Assembly (NCBI RefSeq): GCF_015234215.1
Contig: NZ_JADEKP010000004.1
Span: 124,001-188,000 of the forward strand
DNA length: 64,000 nucleotides
Direction of reading: 5' to 3'
DNA from: Clostridium chrysemydis
GTDB taxonomy: Bacteria; Bacillota; Clostridia; Clostridiales; Clostridiaceae
Below, one piece after another: positions 36,060-44,931 of this stretch (its first letter is position 1; every line of letters starts with the position of its first letter). The position numbers were made by a program, and so were the translations under genes. Under the pieces are notes generated by a model. The model did not search any database and was not told the DNA's origin. It worked only from the letters and a program-made list of their open reading frames with translations.

Positions 36060-36842
36060 ATGGAATTAAACAACGTACTTCTTGAAAAAGAAGGAAACTT
36101 AGCTATTGTAACTATCAATAGACCAAAAGCATTAAATGCTTTAAACTCAGAAACTCTTAAAGAGTTAAACATGGTAGTTGAAGATCTTGAAAAAGATAAC
36201 AACATCTATGCAGTAATTCTTACAGGTGCTGGAGAAAAATCTTTTGTAGCTGGAGCTGATATTTCAGAAATGAAAGATTTAGATGAAAAAGGTGGAGAAG
36301 AATTTGGTGCTTTAGGAAATAAAGTATTCAGAAGACTAGAAACTTTAGACAAGCCAGTTATAGCAGCAATCTCAGGATTTGCTTTAGGTGGAGGATGCGA
36401 GCTTGCAATGGCATGTGATATAAGAATAGCTTCAGAAAAAGCTAGATTTGCACAACCAGAAGCAGGACTTGGAATAACACCAGGATTTGGGGGAACTCAA
36501 AGATTAGCTAGAATCGTTGGAGAAGGTAAAGCTAAAGAGCTTATCTACACTTGCGATATGATTAAAGCAGATGAAGCTTTAAGAATAGGATTAGTTAATA
36601 AAGTAGTAGCTTTAGAAGAATTAATGGCAGAAGCTAGAAAAATGGCTTCAAAAATCATGGCAAACGCTCCAATAGCAGTTAGATTATGTAAAGATGCAAT
36701 TGGAAGAGGAATGCAAGTTGATATGGATAGAGCTATCATGATAGAAGCTGAAGACTTCGGAAAATGTTTTGCAACAGAAGACCAAGTTGAAGGTATGACA
36801 GCATTCATGGAGAGAAGAGAAAAGAATTTCCAAAATAAATAG
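36060..36842 (+). CDS. crt: 3-hydroxybutyryl-CoA dehydratase (crotonase)
   Basis: This 260-residue enoyl-CoA hydratase-fold enzyme dehydrates 3-hydroxybutyryl-CoA to crotonyl-CoA. AGADISEMKDL forms the oxyanion-hole region, GGGCELAMACD supplies catalytic E114 and AQPEAGLGITPGFGG supplies E134. It leads a five-gene butyrate operon with the order crt-bcd-etfB-etfA-hbd that is standard in Clostridium. ATG 36060 is preferred over the overlapping GTG 36057, with AGGAGG 5-6 bases upstream. Rex boxes before the operon indicate NADH-responsive control. Confidence 0.97.
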   Translation: MELNNVLLEKEGNLAIVTINRPKALNALNSETLKELNMVVEDLEKDNNIYAVILTGAGEKSFVAGADISEMKDLDEKGGEEFGALGNKVFRRLETLDKPVIAAISGFALGGGCELAMACDIRIASEKARFAQPEAGLGITPGFGGTQRLARIVGEGKAKELIYTCDMIKADEALRIGLVNKVVALEELMAEARKMASKIMANAPIAVRLCKDAIGRGMQVDMDRAIMIEAEDFGKCFATEDQVEGMTAFMERREKNFQNK

Positions 36843-36887
36843 TTAATATATAAAATTTAGGGTGTATTGAACAGGAGGGTAATTTAA

Positions 36888-38027
36888 ATGAATTTCCAAT
36901 TAACTAGAGAACAAGAATTAGTAAGACAAATGGTTAGAGAATTTGCTAACAATGAAGTTAAGCCAATAGCAGCAGAGATTGACGAAACTGAAAGATTCCC
37001 AATGGAAAATGTTAAGAAAATGGCTGAATTAGGAATGATGGGTATCCCATTTTCTAAAGAGTACGAAGGAGCAGGTGGAGACACTTTATCATATATCTTA
37101 GCAGTTGAAGAATTATCAAAAGTATGTGGTACTACAGGAGTTATTCTTTCAGCCCACACTTCACTTTGTGGAGCAGTTATAAACCAATTTGGTAAACCAG
37201 ATCAAAAAGCTAAATACTTACCAGACTTAGCAAGCGGAAGAAAAGTTGGTGCTTTCGGACTAACTGAACCAGGAGCTGGTACTGATGCTGCAGGACAACA
37301 AACTACAGCAGTTTTAGATGGGGATAACTATATCCTTAACGGATCAAAAATATTCATAACAAATGGTGGAGTTGCTGAAACTTTCATAATATTTGCTATG
37401 ACAGATAAATCTAAAGGAACAAAAGGAATTTCAGCTTTCATAGTTGAAAAAGCATTCCCAGGGTTCTCAATAGGTAAAGTTGAAGATAAGCTTGGAATCA
37501 GAGCATCATCAACTACAGAGTTAATAATGGAAAACTGTATCGTACCAAAAGAAAACTTACTTGGACAAGAAGGAAGAGGATTTGGTATAGCAATGAAAAC
37601 TCTTGACGGAGGAAGAATTGGTATAGCAGCTCAAGCTTTAGGTATCGCAGAAGGAGCTTTAGAAGAAGCTGTTAACTACATGAAAGAAAGAAAACAATTT
37701 GGTAGACCACTTTCAGCATTCCAAGGATTACAATGGATGATAGCTGAAATGGATACAAAAGTAGAAGCTGCAAGATACTTAGTTTACAAAGCTGCTACAT
37801 TAAAAGAAGCAGGTCTTCCATACTCAGTAGAAGCTGCAAGAGCTAAATTATACGCAGCAGAAGTTGCTATGGATGTAACTACTAAAGCAGTTCAAATCTT
37901 CGGTGGATATGGTTACACTAAAGAATACCCAGTTGAAAGAATGATGAGAGATGCTAAAATCACAGAAATTTACGAAGGAACTTCAGAAGTTCAAAAAATG
38001 GTTATAGCAGGAAGTAAGTTAAGATAG
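36888..38027 (+). CDS. bcd: Butyryl-CoA dehydrogenase
   Basis: This 379-residue acyl-CoA dehydrogenase reduces crotonyl-CoA to butyryl-CoA and, with EtfAB, couples this to ferredoxin reduction by NADH (electron bifurcation). Signatures include FGLTEPGAGTDA, KIFITNGG, ERKQFGRPLSAFQGLQW and FGGYGYTKEYPVERMMRDAKI. The catalytic base is E363 in IYEGTSEVQ, the position used by short-chain acyl-CoA dehydrogenases. FAD binds across the middle and C-terminal domains. It follows crt after 45 bases, and etfB after 14 bases. Confidence 0.97.
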   Translation: MNFQLTREQELVRQMVREFANNEVKPIAAEIDETERFPMENVKKMAELGMMGIPFSKEYEGAGGDTLSYILAVEELSKVCGTTGVILSAHTSLCGAVINQFGKPDQKAKYLPDLASGRKVGAFGLTEPGAGTDAAGQQTTAVLDGDNYILNGSKIFITNGGVAETFIIFAMTDKSKGTKGISAFIVEKAFPGFSIGKVEDKLGIRASSTTELIMENCIVPKENLLGQEGRGFGIAMKTLDGGRIGIAAQALGIAEGALEEAVNYMKERKQFGRPLSAFQGLQWMIAEMDTKVEAARYLVYKAATLKEAGLPYSVEAARAKLYAAEVAMDVTTKAVQIFGGYGYTKEYPVERMMRDAKITEIYEGTSEVQKMVIAGSKLR

Positions 38028-38041
38028 GGAGGTCAATAAAA

Positions 38042-38821
38042 ATGAATATATTAGTTTGTTTAAAACAAGTTCCAGATACTACAGCAGTTAAAATAGATCC
38101 TAAAACAGGAACACTTATAAGAGATGGAGTACCATCAATCATTAACCCAGAAGATAAGCATGCTTTAGAAGCAGCGCTTCAAATAAAAGACAAGAGTGGG
38201 GCAAATATTACAGTAATAAGTATGGGACCTCCACAAGCACAAAACGCATTAAGAGAAGCTTTATGTATGGGAGCTGACGATGCAATCCTTATAACTGATA
38301 GAGCATTTGCAGGAGCTGATACTTTAGCTACATCAAAAGCTTTAGCAGGAGCAATCAAAAAATTAGAGTATGATATAGTTTTCGCTGGAAGACAAGCTAT
38401 CGATGGAGATACAGCACAAGTTGGACCAGAAATAGCAGAGCACTTAAATATACCTCAAGTAACTTACGTTCAAGGTGTAGAAGTTAAAGAAAACGGATTA
38501 TTAGTAAATAGAGCATTAGAAGACGGACACGAAATGATAGAAGTTCAAACTCCATGTCTTTTAACAGCAATCGAAGAGTTAAATCACCCAAGATATATGA
38601 ACTGTGGATTAATCTTTGATACAGTAGATAAAGAAATAACTATATGGTCAGCAGACGATATAGATGTAGATAAAGCAGAATTAGGACTAAAAGGTTCACC
38701 AACTAAAGTTAAAAAGTCAATGACTAAAGAAGCTAAGGGAGCTGGAGAATTAGTTAAAGAAGGTCCAAAAGACTCTGTTGCATACGTAATCGGAAAATTA
38801 AAAGAAAAGCACTACATCTAA
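38042..38821 (+). CDS. etfB: Electron transfer flavoprotein beta subunit (bifurcating type)
   Basis: This 259-residue subunit begins MNILVCLKQVPDT and carries GADDAILITDRAFAGADTLATSKAL, FAGRQAIDGDTAQVGPEIAEHL and the C-terminal extension that reaches over EtfA. In the bifurcating clostridial type EtfB binds the FAD that accepts hydride from NADH; the DGDTAQVGP segment belongs to that site. It lies between bcd and etfA, matching the known Bcd-EtfAB complex. Start after GGGAGGTCAATAAA. Confidence 0.97.
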   Translation: MNILVCLKQVPDTTAVKIDPKTGTLIRDGVPSIINPEDKHALEAALQIKDKSGANITVISMGPPQAQNALREALCMGADDAILITDRAFAGADTLATSKALAGAIKKLEYDIVFAGRQAIDGDTAQVGPEIAEHLNIPQVTYVQGVEVKENGLLVNRALEDGHEMIEVQTPCLLTAIEELNHPRYMNCGLIFDTVDKEITIWSADDIDVDKAELGLKGSPTKVKKSMTKEAKGAGELVKEGPKDSVAYVIGKLKEKHYI

Positions 38822-38845
38822 GGAAAGTTTGGGAGGTAATTGAAA

Positions 38846-39847
38846 ATGAATATAGCAGATTTCAAAGGTGTTTGGGTATTCGCTGAACAAAGAGAAGGCG
38901 AATTACAAAAAGTATCATTAGAATTATTAGGCGAAGGTAGAAGAATAGCAGACGAATTAGGAGTAGAGCTTACAGCTTTATTATTAGGACATAACATATC
39001 AGATTTAGCTGAAACTTTAGGAAACCACGGTGCAGATAAAGTTATCGTTTGTGATCACAAAGATTTAGAGCACTATACTACAGATGGATATACAAAAGTT
39101 ATCTGTGACTTAGCTAAAGAAAGAAAACCTGGAATATTATTCGTAGGAGCAACTTTCATAGGAAGAGACTTAGGTCCAAGAGTTGCAGCTAGATTAGAAA
39201 CAGGATTAACAGCTGACTGTACTCAATTAGCAGTAGAAGTTGAAAATGGCGATTTATTAGCTACAAGACCAGCATTCGGTGGAAACTTAATGGCTACAAT
39301 CGCATGTCCAGATCACAGACCACAAATGGCTACTGTAAGACCTGGAGTTTTCTCAAAAATCGATGAGAGAAAACCTAACTTAGAAATTGAAAATGTTGAA
39401 GTTAAATTAGCAGATTCAGATATCAGAACAAAAGTAGTTGAAATAGTTAAAGAAACTAAAGATGTTGTTGATATAAGTGAAGCAAACTTCTTAGTTGCAG
39501 GTGGTAGAGGAGTAGGAAGCAAAGAAAACTTTGATAAACTACAAGAACTTGCAGACGTACTTGGTGGAGCAGTTGCAGCATCAAGAGGAGCTATAGATAA
39601 AGGATGGGTTGAAAGAGATTACCAAGTAGGTCAAACAGGAAAAACAGTTAGACCTAACATCTACATTGCATGTGGTATTTCAGGAGCTATCCAACATACA
39701 GCTGGTATGCAAGAATCAGATATGATCATTGCTATAAACAAAGATGAAACAGCTCCAATCATGAAATTAGCTGACTATGCTATAGTTGGTGATGTTAATA
39801 AAGTATTACCAGAAATGATCGCTCAATTCAAAGCAGCAAAAAACTAA
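38846..39847 (+). CDS. etfA: Electron transfer flavoprotein alpha subunit (bifurcating type)
   Basis: This 333-residue subunit has an N-terminal alpha/beta domain (MNIADFKGVWVFAEQREGELQ) and the C-terminal FAD domain with LVAGGRGVGSKENF, GAVAASRGAIDKGWVERDYQVGQTG, YIACGISGAIQHTAGMQESD and IIAINKDETAPIM. It accepts electrons from EtfB and passes them to Bcd. ATG 38846 is chosen: GGGAGGT is 8 bases upstream, while the in-frame TTG at 38840 is only 2 bases from it. An inverted repeat follows before hbd. Confidence 0.97.
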   Translation: MNIADFKGVWVFAEQREGELQKVSLELLGEGRRIADELGVELTALLLGHNISDLAETLGNHGADKVIVCDHKDLEHYTTDGYTKVICDLAKERKPGILFVGATFIGRDLGPRVAARLETGLTADCTQLAVEVENGDLLATRPAFGGNLMATIACPDHRPQMATVRPGVFSKIDERKPNLEIENVEVKLADSDIRTKVVEIVKETKDVVDISEANFLVAGGRGVGSKENFDKLQELADVLGGAVAASRGAIDKGWVERDYQVGQTGKTVRPNIYIACGISGAIQHTAGMQESDMIIAINKDETAPIMKLADYAIVGDVNKVLPEMIAQFKAAKN

Positions 39848-39866
39848 TTTAGAATTTTAAAATTAA

Positions 39867-39899
39867 ATGCATTTTACTAGAAATTCTAGTAAAATGCAT
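39867..39899. repeat. Long perfect inverted repeat between etfA and hbd
   Basis: ATGCATTTTACTAGAA and TTCTAGTAAAATGCAT are exact reverse complements separated by one A. As RNA it gives a 14-bp stem with a 5-base loop. The downstream sequence lacks a T run, so a processing or stabilising hairpin is more likely than a strong terminator. It could lower hbd relative to etfA. Confidence 0.75.
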
Positions 39900-39960
39900 A
39901 AATTTAAATAGATATCGGAAAATATATAATCTTCGACTAGAAGTTTAGGAGGGTAAAATT

Positions 39961-40809
39961 ATGAAAAAGATATTTGTATTAGGTGCAGGAACTATGGGAG
40001 CTGGAATCGTTCAAGCTTTCGCACAAAAAGGACATGAAGTAATAGTAAGAGATATTAAACAAGAGTTCGTTGAAAAAGGAATCGCAGGAATAGATAAAGG
40101 TCTTTCAAGATTAGTTTCAAAAGGAAAAATGACTGAAGAAACTAAAGTTGAAATCTTAAGCAGAATTTCAGGAACTACTGATATGAATTTAGCAGCTGAT
40201 TGTGACTTAGTAGTAGAAGCAGCTGTAGAAAACATGAAAATCAAAAAAGAAATATTCGCTGAATTAGATAGAATTTGTAAACCAGAAACTATCTTAGCTT
40301 CAAATACTTCATCATTATCAATAACTGAAGTAGCTTCAGCTACATTCAGAGCTGATAAAGTTATAGGAATGCACTTCTTTAACCCAGCTCCAGTAATGAA
40401 GTTAGTTGAAATCATAAGAGGAATAGCTACAAGCCAAGAAACTTTCGATGCAGTTAAAGAATTATCAGTTGCTATCGGAAAAGAGCCTGTAGAAGTTTCA
40501 GAAGCTCCAGGATTCGTTGTAAACAGAATCTTAATCCCAATGATAAACGAAGCTACATTCATACTTCAAGAAGGAATCGCTTCAGTTGAAGATATAGATA
40601 CAGCTATGAAATATGGTGCTAACCACCCAATGGGACCTTTAGCATTAGGAGATCTTATAGGATTAGATGTATGTCTTGCAATCATGGACGTATTATATAG
40701 CGAAACTGGTGATAGCAAATACAGAGCATCAAGCTTATTAAGAAAATACGTAAGAGCTGGATGGCTTGGAAGAAAGTCAGGAAAAGGTTTCTACGACTAC
40801 AGCAGATAA
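39961..40809 (+). CDS. hbd: 3-hydroxybutyryl-CoA dehydrogenase
   Basis: This 282-residue enzyme reduces acetoacetyl-CoA to 3-hydroxybutyryl-CoA with NAD(P)H. The Rossmann motif [16 protein letters not shown] is at 6-21, catalytic H138 lies in [15 protein letters not shown], and the C-terminal helical domain contains [18 protein letters not shown] and [18 protein letters not shown]. It closes the butyrate operon; a thiolase gene is not present here and must be elsewhere. GGAGGGT precedes the ATG. A hairpin separates it from etfA, so it may be expressed at a different level. Confidence 0.97.
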   Translation: MKKIFVLGAGTMGAGIVQAFAQKGHEVIVRDIKQEFVEKGIAGIDKGLSRLVSKGKMTEETKVEILSRISGTTDMNLAADCDLVVEAAVENMKIKKEIFAELDRICKPETILASNTSSLSITEVASATFRADKVIGMHFFNPAPVMKLVEIIRGIATSQETFDAVKELSVAIGKEPVEVSEAPGFVVNRILIPMINEATFILQEGIASVEDIDTAMKYGANHPMGPLALGDLIGLDVCLAIMDVLYSETGDSKYRASSLLRKYVRAGWLGRKSGKGFYDYSR

Positions 40810-40839
40810 TAAATACGTGTTTAATTTCATTAATATATA

Positions 40840-40876
40840 TAAAGGTAGGTATCTTAAGGGATGCCTATCTTTTTTG
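40840..40876 (+). terminator. Terminator of the butyrate operon
   Basis: AAAGGTAGGTAT pairs (with G-U steps) with ATGCCTATCTT, followed by TTTTT. The remaining 300 bases to the next gene hold only the short repeated motif described separately. Confidence 0.8.
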
Positions 40877-41060
40877 CTATAAAGGAAATTATAAGAGTAA
40901 AGTTATATTTTAAGCGTAGTACCTCATAATTTGGTAATAAGTGGGCATAAGTAGCTAATCAATAACAAATAATAAAAAATCAAAAAAACTACAACATTGT
41001 TACGAGATATTATTGGTACAAGGGATTTTCGCTATATTCATATAAATTTTCGATATTTTG

Positions 41061-41131
41061 GACAAGTGAAAATTATTTAGACAAACTATCAAAAATCAAT
41101 AGATGTAGACAAGTAATTACTATAGGGACAA
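41061..41131. repeat. Four spaced GACAA repeats
   Basis: GACAA occurs at 41061, 41080, 41108 and 41127 (intervals 19, 28, 19), mostly as (G/A)GACAAGT-like words. This lies downstream of the transposase-like gene. It might be part of an element end or a weak binding array. The short unit makes chance a real possibility. Confidence 0.3.
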
Positions 41132-41175
41132 GCTATTAAGATATACTTATATTAGGAATAAATATTGTGGAAAAA

Positions 41176-41991
41176 TTAAATTACTTTTACACAAAAAATA
41201 GAACTTATTAAATTAGATAAAATAGTATGTTTTTCATAGGATCCTTCGTAAATATATAAGAACCAATTTAAATAAACTTGCAGATATTTTGTAGCAACGC
41301 TTCTAAACTTTTTAAGCCATCTTCTTAAATTCAATATAAAATCAGAACAATTATTAAGTAAAATTTCACTTTCTTCTTTAGAAATTTCTAATTCCTTCTT
41401 TTTATGAAGAGAGTAGTTTAACTTCTTAGATACGAGATAAGAAAATCTATCTTTTCCAGGCAAAAAATAAGTATTAAATACAGGATTAAACTCAATTAAT
41501 AAATTCTCTATAGATTCCTTTGTAGGGCTCATAGAATCAAAGGATATCCTAGCTAGAGAGTAATTGTTTTTGTTAATAGTTGTAGCTACAAAGATGTTTT
41601 TTCTTCTAGAAATAGTACAAACGGGCGGAGTCTTTTGACCTTTAAAGTTTTCTAAGAATTTAGTATGTCTCATAGCTGTAACTATATGAGTTCTTCTTGA
41701 ATCAGTATAAGTTTCTATATGTTTTAGTATCTTATGCCTCCATCTAAAAGATGTTTCTATACAAATATTTAACCCATATGCACAATCTCTTATAGTAGCA
41801 CCAGATAGCATAAGGCGAGTGTATTTGTCACAAAGGTCAACACTCTTTCTAGTATTATGCCAGACAAGCCCAGTCCCTTCATTAAAGGTTTTAAGACAAT
41901 CCTTGCATTGATACCTTTGGACGCATCTATATTTTCCGTATTTAATAAAGTGTTTTGAATTGCAATGGGGACAAGCTTGTGTATGTACCAT
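41176..41991 (-). CDS. IS1595-like transposase-derived protein with altered catalytic residues
   Basis: This 271-residue protein starts with a zinc ribbon (CPHCNSKHFIKYGKYRCVQRYQCKDC) as in IS1/IS1595-type transposases, and a helix-turn-helix region follows. The middle retains KFLENFKGQK, which in active IS1595 members follows the catalytic VDET motif, but here the preceding residues read TAMRHT, with no acidic pair. The usual TDS-type second acidic motif is also missing (FLPGKDRFSYL instead). The C-terminus (LRRWLKKFRSVATKYLQVYLNWF) still fits the family. The frame is intact. ATG 41991 follows GAGGTGAG. I see no clear terminal inverted repeats. It may be a decayed but uninterrupted relic or a domesticated DNA-binding protein. 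Confidence 0.75.
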   Translation of the reverse strand: MVHTQACPHCNSKHFIKYGKYRCVQRYQCKDCLKTFNEGTGLVWHNTRKSVDLCDKYTRLMLSGATIRDCAYGLNICIETSFRWRHKILKHIETYTDSRRTHIVTAMRHTKFLENFKGQKTPPVCTISRRKNIFVATTINKNNYSLARISFDSMSPTKESIENLLIEFNPVFNTYFLPGKDRFSYLVSKKLNYSLHKKKELEISKEESEILLNNCSDFILNLRRWLKKFRSVATKYLQVYLNWFLYIYEGSYEKHTILSNLISSIFCVKVI

Positions 41992-42319
41992 AATCTCACC
42001 TCGAAAAATTTTGATTTTTTTAGTTATTTTGATTATGGACATAAAAAAATGCCTTTATTCAGGTGATTTTGGTAAAATACCAACAAAGAAGCAAAACAAT
42101 GTTGTAGAGGAAGTAAACATTACTATAGAGCAAGGTGGAAAATTAAAAAAATATAAATAAACTGTAAAGGAATAAATAGAATATATGTGAAAGCATTATA
42201 AAATAAGGAATAAAAATTATATGTAATATGGTAATATCGGATAAATATAAAAGAAATGTAAGCAAAACATAGGGGTTAGCGTATTGTGGTGATAAGGGTT
42301 GTCCTTGTAAAATAAAGAT

Positions 42320-42351
42320 AGAGTTATACTTAACAAATAGGTTATAACTCT
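42320..42351 (+). other. Leader stem-loop before the CAP lipoprotein gene
   Basis: AGAGTTATA and TATAACTCT pair around a 14-base loop, 15 bases before the ribosome site. The tail GTTACTTATTTTC is weakly T-rich, so it may be a weak terminator or attenuator. The rest of 41992-42378 holds no gene I can support. Confidence 0.5.
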
Positions 42352-42378
42352 GTTACTTATTTTCACAAAGGAGGAAGT

Positions 42379-43266
42379 ATGAAGAGAAAAGCAATACTAT
42401 CAGTATTATTAGGTGCAGTTACTTTAATCACGGTGGGGTGTACGAAATCTATTGATAACCAAAGTAAAAATGGAGAAAATAACACTAAAATCGTTGAAGA
42501 TAACAATAGTATAAAAAATTCAAGTGACAACAATAAGTCAAAAGATGATAATGCTAAAGAAAAAGAAGAAAAAGTAAATGAGTCTAATAATAAAGAAGAA
42601 AATAAAACTGGAACTTCTATTTCTAAAAAGGAAAAAAATAAGGATAAGCTAGTTGAAGCAAAGGATAATAAGACTAGTAATAAAGCTTCAGAAGATAACT
42701 CTAAAAAGGTAGAAGATAATTCTAATAAAGAAAGTGGTAACACTTCAAACAATGAAGCTAAGCCTAAAGTCCAAAGATACTATTCAAATAACAATACTAC
42801 TAATAATCAAAAAAATAATTCTAATGTTAATAATAATACTAATAACAACGTAACTAATGAAAGTTCTTATATGTCAGCTGTTGAAAGTGAAATAATTAAT
42901 ATAGTAAATAGCGAAAGGGCTAAAGCAGGTAAAAAAGCCTTATCATATAACGCTACTATGCAATCTTATGGAAGACAGAAATCTAAAGATATGGCAATAA
43001 ATAATTATTTTTCACATGAAGACCTGTCAAATCGAACAGAATATGATAAAATGAAAGCAAATGGAGTAAAAATAAGTGCATGGGGAGAGAATATTGCATA
43101 TATGAGTAACAGAAGTCCAGAAGTTCTAGCAAGAGAGTTTATGAACAACTGGATGAATTCTCCGGGACATAGAGCTAACATTTTAAGCGGTAACTTCACA
43201 GGTATAGGTGTTGGAGTTTATAAGTCAGGGGATAAAATTTATGCAACTCAAGAATTCTGTGCATAA
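42379..43266 (+). CDS. CAP/SCP-domain secreted lipoprotein (YkwD-like)
   Basis: This 295-residue protein has a lipoprotein-like signal (LLGAVTLITVGC, C21; Thr at -3 is not ideal). A long low-complexity linker rich in N, K, E and S (about 25-160) follows, then a C-terminal CAP domain (about 165-295). That domain shows VESEIINIVNSERAKAGKKAL, the His in NYFSHEDLS, WGENIAY, NNWMNSPGHRANIL and GIGVGVYKSGDKIYATQEF, all typical of bacterial YkwD-type CAP proteins. Function is unproven; cell-surface or spore-coat roles are reported for relatives. AAAGGAGGAAG precedes ATG. It is a single gene with terminators on both sides. Confidence 0.9.
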   Translation: MKRKAILSVLLGAVTLITVGCTKSIDNQSKNGENNTKIVEDNNSIKNSSDNNKSKDDNAKEKEEKVNESNNKEENKTGTSISKKEKNKDKLVEAKDNKTSNKASEDNSKKVEDNSNKESGNTSNNEAKPKVQRYYSNNNTTNNQKNNSNVNNNTNNNVTNESSYMSAVESEIINIVNSERAKAGKKALSYNATMQSYGRQKSKDMAINNYFSHEDLSNRTEYDKMKANGVKISAWGENIAYMSNRSPEVLAREFMNNWMNSPGHRANILSGNFTGIGVGVYKSGDKIYATQEFCA

Positions 43267-43355
43267 TTAAATAGCCTTCGGGTTGTAGAATTCTTCTTAA
43301 ATATTTTAGATTTACAAGAGAAAAAGGTTAAGATTGAATAATACAACTTTATTTA

Positions 43356-43396
43356 ATAAAGGGATGTTTCTAACGTGTTAGAAACATCCCTTTTAA
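43356..43396. terminator. Bidirectional terminator
   Basis: AAAGGGATGTTTCTAAC pairs perfectly with a GTTAGAAACATCCCTTT-like arm around a minimal loop, between convergent genes, T-rich on both sides. Confidence 0.9.
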
Positions 43397-43404
43397 AATT
43401 TATA

Positions 43405-43854
43405 TTATTTAACTTTTCTTTTATTTGAATTTGTTTTAGTAAAATTCTTTTTGGAAGATTTATTATTTTTGTTTAAAAGATATTTTATACCTTTTATTAT
43501 AAGTACTATTACTAAGTAAATAACAAAAATAAAGATAAACCCGTATAATCCCCAAAAGACATCCCCAAACTCCATATTACCAGCACCAGTTAATTTTTGT
43601 TGTATCTCTATAGAGACAGTTATAAAAATTAAAATAGTAAAAGTATATACGAAGGATACTGCTGTAATTGAATATTTAGCTAAAACTCTAAATAATACTT
43701 GTGCAAAAGCAAAAATAAAAATCCCTATTACACCTATAAATATAAAGTGAAGCTCTTTGTCAGTAAAATTATATCCCATAGAAGATAGGTAATGTATAGT
43801 TTTATCATGAATTGAGTTCATGATATTAACTAGGTCTTTAATTATTTCAACCAT
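43405..43854 (-). CDS. Small polytopic membrane protein, possibly VanZ-like
   Basis: This 149-residue protein has four hydrophobic helices and a basic C-terminal tail rich in K, N and S. KELHFIFIGVIGIF at the first helix and the acidic-Gln loop IEIQQKLTGAGNMEFGDVFWGLYGF resemble the H/F and E-x-x-Q...D-x-x-x-N/G layout of VanZ-family proteins. That similarity is weak and only inferred. ATG 43854 follows AAGGGGGAT; the longer frame from 43896 lacks a ribosome site. It stands alone and convergent with the CAP gene. No function assigned. Confidence 0.65.
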   Translation of the reverse strand: MVEIIKDLVNIMNSIHDKTIHYLSSMGYNFTDKELHFIFIGVIGIFIFAFAQVLFRVLAKYSITAVSFVYTFTILIFITVSIEIQQKLTGAGNMEFGDVFWGLYGFIFIFVIYLVIVLIIKGIKYLLNKNNKSSKKNFTKTNSNKRKVK

Positions 43855-43972
43855 AGATAAATCCCCCTTAATTAATGTCATTATATATTTTATCACAATA
43901 TTTATCGTATTTTATAATCAGTCTTTCAATGTAAGCTAAATTTAATAGATTGTATGTAATTCTTAAAACTTA

Positions 43973-44002
43973 TTGTAATATTTAGGAAAAAAATGATATA
44001 AT
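43973..44002 (+). promoter_or_regulatory. Predicted promoter of nfnAB
   Basis: TTGTAA (43973-43978), an 18-base spacer, TATAAT (43997-44002). No Rex box is evident nearby. Confidence 0.6.
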
Positions 44003-44040
44003 TGTGAAATGAAAATTTGGAATTACAGGGGGTTATATGG

Positions 44041-44931
44041 ATGTATAAAATAGTTAAAAAGAAGACTTTAGCAGATAATTTATATTCTTTGGATATAGAA
44101 GCTAAAAGAGTTAGTAAAAGTGCAAAACCGGGGCAATTTATTATTATAAAAAATGATGAAAAAGGTGAGAGAATTCCTTTAACTATAGCTGATTTTAATA
44201 AAGACTTAGGAACTGTAACTGTAGTGTTTCAAACTATGGGAAAGAGCACTAAAGATTTAGCTAAGTTTAACGAAGGAGATAGCGTTTTAGACTTTGTTGG
44301 GCCTTTAGGAATGCCTAGTGAATTTGTAAATGAAGACTTAGAAGAATTAAAAAAGGAAAAAATATTATTTGTTTGCGGAGGAGTAGGGGCAGCTCCAGTA
44401 TATCCTCAAGTAAAATGGATGAAAGAAAACAAAATAGATGTTGATGTAATAATAGGAAGCAGAAATAAAGATTTAATTATACTTGAAGAAGAAATGAGAA
44501 AAGTAGCTAAAAATTTATATATAGCTACTGATGACGGGTCTTACGGATTTAAAGGAAGAGTTACTGATCTTTTAGAAGATTTAGTTAATAATAGAGGAAA
44601 AAAATACACTCACGCTATAATTATAGGACCTATGATAATGATGAAATTTATGTCTAGTTTAACTAAAAAACTTAATATAAAAACTACAGTTAGCTTAAAT
44701 CCTATAATGGTAGATGGAACTGGGATGTGTGGTGCTTGTAGAGTTACTGTAGGGGGAGAAGTTAAGTTTGCTTGTGTTGATGGACCTGAGTTTGATGGGC
44801 ATCTAGTAGATTATGATGAGGCTATGAGAAGGCAAACTATGTATAAGACAGAAGAGGGAAGAAAAGCCTTAAAAGAAATAGAAGGTAACACTCACCACGG
44901 TGGCTGTGGAAATTGCGGGGGTGAAGAGTAA
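44041..44931 (+). CDS. nfnA: NADH-dependent reduced ferredoxin:NADP+ oxidoreductase, small subunit NfnA
   Basis: This 296-residue FAD/[2Fe-2S] protein belongs to the sulfide/dihydroorotate dehydrogenase-like group. It has the FAD-binding beta barrel (PGQFIIIKN, ERIPLTIADF), a NAD-binding domain (FVCGGVGAAPVYPQVKWM) and the C-terminal cluster motif with MCGACRVTVGG plus a distal Cys. In NfnAB this subunit takes electrons from NADH while NfnB handles NADPH and ferredoxin, allowing flavin-based bifurcation. ATG 44041 follows AGGGGGT; the in-frame TTG at 44017 lacks a site. Its stop overlaps the nfnB start by one base. Confidence 0.92.
   Translation: MYKIVKKKTLADNLYSLDIEAKRVSKSAKPGQFIIIKNDEKGERIPLTIADFNKDLGTVTVVFQTMGKSTKDLAKFNEGDSVLDFVGPLGMPSEFVNEDLEELKKEKILFVCGGVGAAPVYPQVKWMKENKIDVDVIIGSRNKDLIILEEEMRKVAKNLYIATDDGSYGFKGRVTDLLEDLVNNRGKKYTHAIIIGPMIMMKFMSSLTKKLNIKTTVSLNPIMVDGTGMCGACRVTVGGEVKFACVDGPEFDGHLVDYDEAMRRQTMYKTEEGRKALKEIEGNTHHGGCGNCGGEE

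Noticed and set aside
40011-40562. 183-codon antisense frame inside hbd
   Set aside because: Long antisense frames are common opposite AT-rich coding sequence; there is no ribosome site, and hbd is certain.
41960-42160. Plus-strand 66-codon frame overlapping the transposase-like gene start
   Set aside because: It overlaps a better-supported gene on the other strand, lacks a ribosome site, and its N-terminal part is the reverse of zinc-ribbon codons. The downstream part (ending GGKLKKYK) looks protein-like but cannot be supported.
41000-42200. Complete insertion sequence around the transposase-like gene
   Set aside because: I could not find convincing terminal inverted repeats or target-site duplication flanking the gene.
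42240-42320. Possible riboswitch in the CAP gene leader
   Set aside because: The segment has short G-rich hairpins but none of the conserved blocks of c-di-GMP or other classes I know.
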